Source of the DNA: Enchytraeus crypticus
Taxonomy: Eukaryota > Annelida > Clitellata > Enchytraeida > Enchytraeidae
Direction: 5' to 3'
DNA: 64,000 nt
NCBI GenBank assembly: GCA_905160935.1
Contig: CAJHZI010000486.1
Coordinates: 1 to 64,000 of the forward strand
Of this stretch, positions 49,471-64,000 are shown one piece after another. Numbering within the stretch: position 1 is the stretch's first letter; every line of letters begins with the position of its first letter. Under the pieces are notes generated by a model. The model was not told where the DNA came from and ran no database searches. It saw nothing but the letters and a program-made list of their open reading frames with translations. Position numbers and translations under genes: made by a program.

Positions 49471-49476
49471 AATAAA
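49471..49476 (+). terminator. Possible poly(A) signal of the membrane-protein gene
   Basis: AATAAA 940 bases past the stop; it is the first clear hexamer I saw. Confidence 0.3.
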
Positions 49477-49699
49477 GAAACTTAAACTACATAAAGTGTT
49501 TCTTTGATTCCGTATATGTATGTAACTGATTGTGTTTCTTGAAATTTGATAAGTAGATTGAAATCAAGCAAGAGTCTCACAAGACGACCACAACTGAAAA
49601 TAGTTTATTGTTCATGACCATTGGCCGCAAGACATACGAATGTGAGAAATAATAATAATTAATATTAAGTGTATGCTTTGACCAAGCAATTTATGCACT

Positions 49700-49755
49700 T
49701 CTCTCTTAGTACGTTGCCTATTAGCATGTCCATGGCATATAACTCTTTTACATAT
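49700..49755 (+). mobile_element. Family-F copy
   Basis: CTTAGTACGTTGCCTATTAG, CATGTCCATGGCATA; directly joined to a SINE-A. Confidence 0.42.
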
Positions 49756-49884
49756 AAAGCTGGTTAAAAAAGCTGATTTTAAAGTCAATTTCCTCACCCG
49801 AAAGCGATGTCAGTGACGGACGAGCCCAGGATTTCAACCCCGCACGGTCAAATATCTTACCGACATCGCCATTGGCTGTAGTCA
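49756..49884 (-). mobile_element. SINE-A copy
   Basis: Lacks the ATACTGATCCGCG segment; the rest, from tail to CATCGCCATTGGCT, is present. Followed by the LINE fragment. Confidence 0.68.
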
Positions 49885-49949
49885 ATGGCGATGTCGGATA
49901 TTTCTATAGTCTGCCTTTCTCGTCATATCAACATATGAAGTAATTATCA

Positions 49950-50262
49950 CATAATGCAGCATCCCAAGTCTCAGTCTTCCTCTACCTTTTACTTTCACTC
50001 TTCGTTCAATTACTTCTTCTAATAAACCATGCGGTCTCGGTATATGACCCGTTCAGTTCTACTTTCTATTCCACACGATTTTCCTTTTCAATTGTCCATT
50101 GGTGCCAACCTTGTTTGACACTTCCTCGTTTCTTAATTTGTCAGTCATTTGATTTTCTCCATTGTTCTCCATAGCCACACATGTATTTCGAATGCTTCCC
50201 AGTTTCTTAACATCCTCTATCGTAACGTCCATGTTTCACAACCTTACAGGAGGAGTATATAA
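49950..50262 (-). pseudogene. Decayed LINE 3' ORF fragment
   Basis: In minus orientation it gives interrupted similarity to the end of many non-LTR ORFs: a strand reading KLGSIRNTC, NGENQMTDKLRNEEV, then a shifted frame with NGSYTETAW. Several frameshifts and stops are present. Identification rests on pattern memory only. Confidence 0.45.
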
Positions 50263-50463
50263 TACTTACATAAATTAAAGTCAAGGTGCTCATTGAATTC
50301 AAGATCGATTTTAAAGCGTCAACTGTTCGTCGTCATAGAACGATTTGGTTAGCGTTTAGAGCAATGTCAGCCTGACCAAAAAGCTCTGCATGGAGGCGTG
50401 CATTATTTCTAATGAATGAATGTTATGCGTATGCAAAACGATTTACCGTCGTATATAAGTAAG

Positions 50464-50594
50464 TCATTAAGGTTAACGTCAGTTTCCTCTCTCGAAAGAG
50501 ATGTCAGTGACGGACGAGCCCAGGATTTGAACCCCGCACATACTGATCCGCGGTCGAGTGTCTTACCGACATCGCCACTGGCTCCAGCCAGTAT
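50464..50594 (-). mobile_element. SINE-A copy, full length
   Basis: Near-consensus throughout, from GGTTAACGTCAGTTTCCTC to GCCACTGGCTCCAGCCAG. About 30 bases precede a family-D copy in the same orientation. Confidence 0.78.
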
Positions 50595-50625
50595 AGAGAG
50601 ACAGTCGATTGAGGAATAAATAACA

Positions 50626-50745
50626 ACATGACAACAATAAGAAAACTACTGTCATCATTGACGACTTCGAGCACTATAGAGACAAATCCAGGCAGGTGAG
50701 CAAAAAGAAGTTCCAAAAACGGTGCAAATTCCAAAATCTAGAAGA
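50626..50745 (-). mobile_element. Family-D retroposon
   Basis: The minus strand carries GATTTTGGAATTTGCACCG, CTCACCTGCCTGGATTTGTC and GAAGTCGTCAATGATGACAG. Confidence 0.6.
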
Positions 50746-50871
50746 TCAGTCATAAGATATAAATATTAAAAGATGTATCCTATATGACGACATTACCAAG
50801 TTCTGAGTTACATTTAAATACCAGCTTGTTGTGTGTGTGATGTTGTGTGTGTGTATGTACGTATTTTTGTG

Positions 50872-50988
50872 AAAAAAGCTGATAAAAAAGTTGATTTTAA
50901 CGTCAATTTCCTCACTCGAAAGCGATATCAGTGACGGCCTGTCCAGGACTTGAACACCGCACGTACTGATCCGCGGCAGAATCTGTGT
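50872..50988 (-). mobile_element. SINE-A copy, truncated
   Basis: Tail through CTGATCCGCGG, then lost. Two GCTGAT/GTTGAT tail variants sit at its start. Confidence 0.62.
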
Positions 50989-51277
50989 GTAAATGCATGT
51001 ATTTTGCGTGTGTTTGTATTAAGTGCTTTAGAAAGCATACAGTAATACCTACGAGGCCCTAACGCAACAACATTATTATAAATTCACACCACGCTTCTTT
51101 GTTTCAAAATAATTTATATTAATCATTCCCATTGCGACGAGCACTTATAACTATTTATTCAAATCGAGTGGAATAAAATGATGTAAGGGGAGGGAAGGGA
51201 GGGATGTCATCCTGCATGCATACCATTATACTGAATAATAAATGATTTGTTGTTCATCGTGTACTCGTGATATATAT

Positions 51278-51416
51278 TTAAAAAAGCTATTGTTAACGTC
51301 AGTTTCCTCACTCGAAAGCGATGTCAGTGACGGGCGAGCCCAGGATTTGAACCCCGCATATACTGATCCGCGGTCGAATATCTTACCGATATCGCCATTG
51401 GCTCCAGCCACTCTAA
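51278..51416 (-). mobile_element. SINE-A copy, full length
   Basis: Near-consensus, ending CATTGGCTCCAGCCAC. One of four copies within 1.7 kb. Confidence 0.78.
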
Positions 51417-53724
51417 GAATTTATAGTTAGTGAATTTTAAACAAGATATTAAATCTGCTTGTTTACAGTTCATGCAAATTTCTAAGTCAAAGATACTTTA
51501 TTTAATAAAAACCTCATTTCTCTACTTTGAGATTAGTGAGTTGGCCTATTTCAAATCAAGTCGAATGAGGACTGCTTAAACATACACTAAACACTTCATT
51601 ACATCTTACCAATAATCACCATCACCAAATAAATATCGCTTAAACTCTTTAAGAAGTAATCCTATACCATCAATATCAATAGCTTATACTCACCTCGTGC
51701 ATTTAAATTACTGGTGAGAGAAAACTTGTAGGACTGTATATACTTTACGCATTTATTGTGTATGTTGGCTTATGATTGTGGGCTGTCAACTAGATAGAAT
51801 TTATTTATCCTCTTTGATGACTCGTTTGTATGTGCAATTTTATATTTCATGCTTTGGTGATGTCATTAAACATAGTGACTACTACTATTAGTTCAGGTTT
51901 GCAGAGGTGGAACTAGGAGGTCACCCCCTTCTATCATTCACAGGCCGTATCTTTTATTATCTTTTGCATTTAATAGCACGTCTCACCTATGAGTAGTTTA
52001 TACCTTACATAACCTGTAATCATTCTACAAGGCTATTTTTAATGACTTTCTAAGTTATAGTTTAACACCTGATTCCAAACTTACAACAGACTCGCTACAT
52101 AAGAGCTGCTGTTGATATAAAAACGATTAGTTTAATCTAGTACGTATAGTTATTAACGATTTATTTAACTCTTTTATTTTATTATCATTAGCGGCTAGAG
52201 AGGTTATGCAATAAAATAATTAGAATTGAAATCTGGCTGAGTCGGTGACCAATAGGTTAAGTGTTAGATTGATGACCAGTATGTCAATGGATCTAGAGAG
52301 CAGCTATTTAAATGGGCTGATCATCAAGTTAATTGTTGCTATTGGTTAGTCGGTAATTTAATCTTCATCTGTAACAAGAGACCCACATCTCTCAACTAGC
52401 CCAATAGATCATCATCCATATGTACAACAAGTCTTTAAAGGGGGGGGGGGGCAGGGAGGTGCGTTCACTAGCTCTCATTTTGTCAAAGATGTGTTCCCCT
52501 CGCAGGGGCTTACATTAGATTCTAGGAGACCTCTAAATATACTACAGGGGCCCTAAAAATTCTGACCGTTTCCCTATCTCTCAGTTCCCACTTAATAACC
52601 CCTATCTATAAATACTTGATACTTCTATCTTAATATATCATTGTAATAACTAAATAATGCTATCCTAATAGAGAACTGTATTGTGTTTGTAATTATTGAT
52701 ATACACGTAGGATTATAATAATAAACCTATTCGATAGCTACTCTGTCTAAATTTGTTGATATTCTCTCCCGATAAGCTGAGACTAAATATAACTAAAATG
52801 ACAAATTGAGAGAGTCGAGACTGCAGCACCTGTTGTGCTCGTGACTTCTAGATATATAATTATATATTAATTTTTTTATAATAATTGATAGTTACATTTT
52901 CATAGCAGTTGATTGATTAGTAAATCGCTGATTGATTGTGTTTTGTTGACGCGATGGGTAAATTTTTCGAACAATTAATTTCATTAATTACTCTGTCTCT
53001 TTCTATCTTCTCTATCCCTCTCCCCCTCTCTATCTCTCTCTCTTTCTCTGTCTCTCTCTCTCGCACTCTTTATCATCCCAATATTTGCTCAGTTAATTGT
53101 ATCATAAATATTCATAAAAAGAAAATAAAGCGTAGGACATTTCACAATTGTACATCCATTGCATAAAACTGTTTCAGATTTAAAAACTTAATTTAAAAAG
53201 TAGCTATGTGCCTGCTGCCTATAATAATCTTCAATTGATTTTACTGTTGAATTGAAATTAGAGTCGATACATCTTTGCATATCGATTATCTATACCGGTA
53301 TAATGAAATTACCTACCTAAATCAACAAAACATCTTCGATTTCATTTGATAATTTAGAAAGTGTATGAAGAACTTCAAAAATAATTTCCTCAAATATATT
53401 ATGATATCAATTTATCTCAAAAATTTAAGCTATCCAATTTTTTGCCTCTTGCTTAAGTCGCTTCCTGGTTAAAAAAGATCTTTTTGCTAATGTTACTACT
53501 TTGTGAGACTCTTGGACCTCGCTATGTCGGATTAAAAACCCCCCACAATAAAATCTCTGATTAAGCCGGCATTTTTTATAAGAATGCAGAATAGTAGGTG
53601 AAATGAAAGGAAATAGAAGCAGAGGAAAAACCCATTAGGAAGGTTAGATGATTTTAAAAGATTCACTCATATGTGGACATGAAGAGGAAAACGGAAGATA
53701 CAGAAGAGTGGAGGCGTTATATAG

Positions 53725-53790
53725 CATGGACCTGCCAGTAGGCAATGCACTAATTGAAACAGAGAGAGAGAGAGAGATACATGTAAATAA
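53725..53790 (-). mobile_element. Family-F copy
   Basis: Plus strand GCATGGACCTGCCAGTAGGC, AATGCACTAATTG, then GA tract. Confidence 0.5.
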
Positions 53791-54440
53791 AGAGTGAGAG
53801 AGACTTAGCAGAAACGTTGTAGTAAAACGTCACAACAAAGTCAATTTTTCTGTATAACAGCATCCCAAAAAAATTCCTGAAGGAAAAGCGTTCCAGGCTG
53901 GTTTGCTTTTGTTATTAAAGTTACTCGAATGGTCTGACACTTACTGAAGGTGATACTAATATCTAGATAAGACATACAAATATATACATCACATAGATAA
54001 GATGATGCATTTAGATACCAACTGTAGAGAGCGGCTATCAATGATCTCGCAGATTTCGCACCACAGTTCTATTGAATTTGTTGAAAGGTTTGGTACAACA
54101 GTTCAACATCGAGATAAAAACTGTAGCGAACTCTTAGTAATAAGCCTGACTGCCGACTGTCTGAAGCCTGTAGTTCTTAACAGCGGCTACTTATGGTAAA
54201 GTTAATCACTGCTCTAGTATACTAGGCCACTGCATTACAATGTTGCAATATTAGGCGTATTTGCGTGTTCGTTTTAATAGACGTATAAAAAACCATAGTT
54301 GTTAACTTTTAATCTTAGATAAGTTCGTAAAGATTGAAAATAGTTGAGTTTCTTCTTTCGAGTAGCATGAACCCAACCACTTGAGGGTCTTCCAATAATT
54401 TTAATGATATTGCCCCCGACTAGGCTGTAAAATAGTGCAT

Positions 54441-54553
54441 CTACTCTATTATTATAGAGTACTCTATTATTATAGAGTACTCTATTATTATAGAGTACTC
54501 TATTATTATAGAGTACTCTAAAATAAGAGAGTACTCTATTATTATAGAGTAGT
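54441..54553. repeat. 18-bp self-complementary tandem repeat
   Basis: Units of TACTCTATTATTATAGAG. CTCTAT pairs with ATAGAG across TATT, and AGAGTACTCT is a palindrome. Confidence 0.9.
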
Positions 54554-56086
54554 AGTTTACCCCCGCTGGAGGGTTCAACCCTCCCTCTTTCACAATTCGC
54601 TCTGATTTACACACCCTGGTGTTATATGGTGCAAATATTATAGATTGCAGTAATGTTGTGCCGCATTAGTTATACTAGTGTTGTTGTTGTTCTATGTTTA
54701 TGGTGTTAACAAAAAGTCTGTTTACGTCAATTTCTTTAGTGACGTGTTAACGAGACTTCCGGTTGCGACTTCTTCTTGTTGTTGATGACGTGGTGACGTG
54801 TTGTGTGCAAGAGAAGCACGTGTTTTTAAGAGTTAGAAATAGTTTGATACGTCGTTTAGGGGATGATGAAGTGTCAGAGCCTTCTGTGATCTCTGAGATA
54901 TCCAATGGAGAATTGGAAGTGGAATACTTTTGATCGTTATTTAGTGAAGGATTGTAGAGTGCTTGATGGTTGAAATATTAATATTTCTGCGAACAGTGGT
55001 TTATAAAGTTTTAGTGCAGGTTACATAGTAATTAGTAATAAGCTGTTGAGAGCAGCGTAGTTCCTTATTAAGGTCTACTTGAAAGCTTTACCTTTTTATT
55101 TCCTTAATCCTTAAATTAATATTGATTTGCTCTAGTCTCTAATTATAATTTCTCAGCGGCCTACACATGTTAAATGTAGAGTACTAGTTAGCATTGGCTG
55201 AGTAGAGACCAGGGTAACTAAATATTGTATTTGGACCTTATATTATTATCGTATTATTGTATGTGCCATTTCTGTGTTCGTTATATTATTAAATTAATTA
55301 GAAAATATGAATTAAAGGATTCAGTCTATGTATTTTATTAATGGTTAAATTAAATACAGAGTCACATTAACATTAAAAACAAGTACAAGTATTATAATAA
55401 TCGTTTCAAAATATTAGATTATTATACTGGCCGGCGTGAGAATGGTTCCTATATAAATCGAAAGCGCTCAGAATGAGGCAATTAATTTAATTGAAGCTAA
55501 TTAGTTAACGTTAATTAAAGCTCATATTCAGTTTATCTGACCGGAAAGTAAAGAAAATTATAAGCAGAAGTTAGAAATACAATTATACTGTTTCTCTGTT
55601 AATTACATTTTATTTTTAAAAAGGAAAATCTTCGCGGTAGAGTAGTTTGTTTGATAAATCTAAGGTATGCTCACTAGAGCTACAGAATTTTGTATGTAGT
55701 TCTACAGTTAGACTTCAGTGTAAAGATAAGGTTAACGTCTGTTTCCTCATCACAAGGGGACTGTCAGAGATGGTCAGGGCGGGATTAGAACCAAAGCTTA
55801 TCGGGCTATCAACTCGTCATTTCAATTGGTACTTAAAATTTGCCACACTTTATCTCATCTAGCAACACTTTTTCTCAATCGGTACTTTGTTAATTTTAGA
55901 TTTGTTTACAATATTTTAGCTACATATACTACTAAAATAAATTATTCGGCTAAACTCATTATTGGTGATTTCTAATGTAACATCGGGAAATATAAGTTTT
56001 TGCGAGGAATTACGAAATATTCAAAAATTTAAAATGATTTATTAAACTGGAAAATGCAATAAAACTATTTTTATTTATGGAATTAC

Positions 56087-64000
<7,914 letters not shown>

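Larger units (their letters stand above)
48531..56086. other. Intergenic between the membrane-protein gene and SMOC
   Basis: Four SINE-A copies cluster at 49.7-51.4 kb beside a decayed LINE. 51.4-54.4 kb is mostly unique AT-rich DNA with G-runs near 52440. 54.70-55.01 kb has a short open stretch (DDEVSEPSVISEISNGE) of unknown nature, possibly transposon-derived. No gene can be supported. Confidence 0.45.

Noticed and set aside
54900-54935. Acidic open stretch (VSEPSVISEISNGELEVEYF) as a transposase N-terminus
   Set aside because: Too short, no start or flanking homology I can recognise; left as a note only.
55722-55805. Another SINE-A copy (minus)
   Set aside because: Only GGTTAACGTCTGTTTCCTC and a vague B box match; too diverged to assign.

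Overview
The window is animal nuclear DNA. It is AT-rich, with small exons separated by long introns, canonical GT-AG junctions, many dispersed short retroposons, and microsatellites everywhere. Five multi-exon genes and one single-exon gene can be assembled by hand, and coding phase closes at every junction used except one gap in the GPCR. The mix of a DMSR/sex-peptide-receptor-type GPCR, an Arg/Ser/Lys-rich sperm-type basic protein, a full-length NRF1, a GGACT and a SMOC-type matricellular protein suggests a bilaterian invertebrate. A lophotrochozoan is my guess, inferred from protein families only and held with low confidence.

Layout. 1-11335: gene-poor, with tandem repeats, retroposon copies and the decayed 3' end of a non-LTR retrotransposon (4738-5480). 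11336-22504 (+): a peptide GPCR in at least seven coding exons. 23549-23875 (+): a 108-residue intronless protamine-like gene with a perfect cAMP-response element 93 bp upstream of its ATG. 28211-29318 (-): GGACT in two coding exons, head-to-head with NRF1 (30363-36371, +), which has eight coding exons summing to exactly 502 codons plus stop. 42821-48530 (+): a six-exon single-pass membrane protein with a Cys-rich ectodomain. 56087 to beyond the right edge (+): the first two coding exons of a SMOC-like secreted protein (Kazal, then thyroglobulin type-1), separated by a 7.1 kb intron.

Repeats. At least seven dispersed families recur: a tRNA-derived SINE with about 19 copies (called SINE-A here), a TTA/TTGA-tailed family (B), a GAT-tailed family (C), a family ending in GTTATT (D), a second tRNA-headed family (E), a CT-tract family (F), and a smaller family (G). 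An AT-rich repeat pair (H) is also present.

Most unusual signal. Intron ends in this window are built from repeats. By my reading 11 of 20 identified acceptors have a sense-strand (TTGA/TGAT)n tract just upstream. Four of the donors are followed by the exact complement, (ATCA)n. No donor has the sense-orientation tract, and one acceptor (17408) has the ATCA orientation. Two introns (GPCR 20393-22126 and SMOC 56487-63624) carry both and could fold end to end. In two genes the tetranucleotide tract has also driven tandem duplication of the acceptor plus the first 50-65 nt of the exon, leaving truncated decoy exons that run into stop codons. In NRF1 another acceptor is the last unit of an in-frame 21-bp minisatellite. 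All exon models are hand-derived and untested by transcript data.
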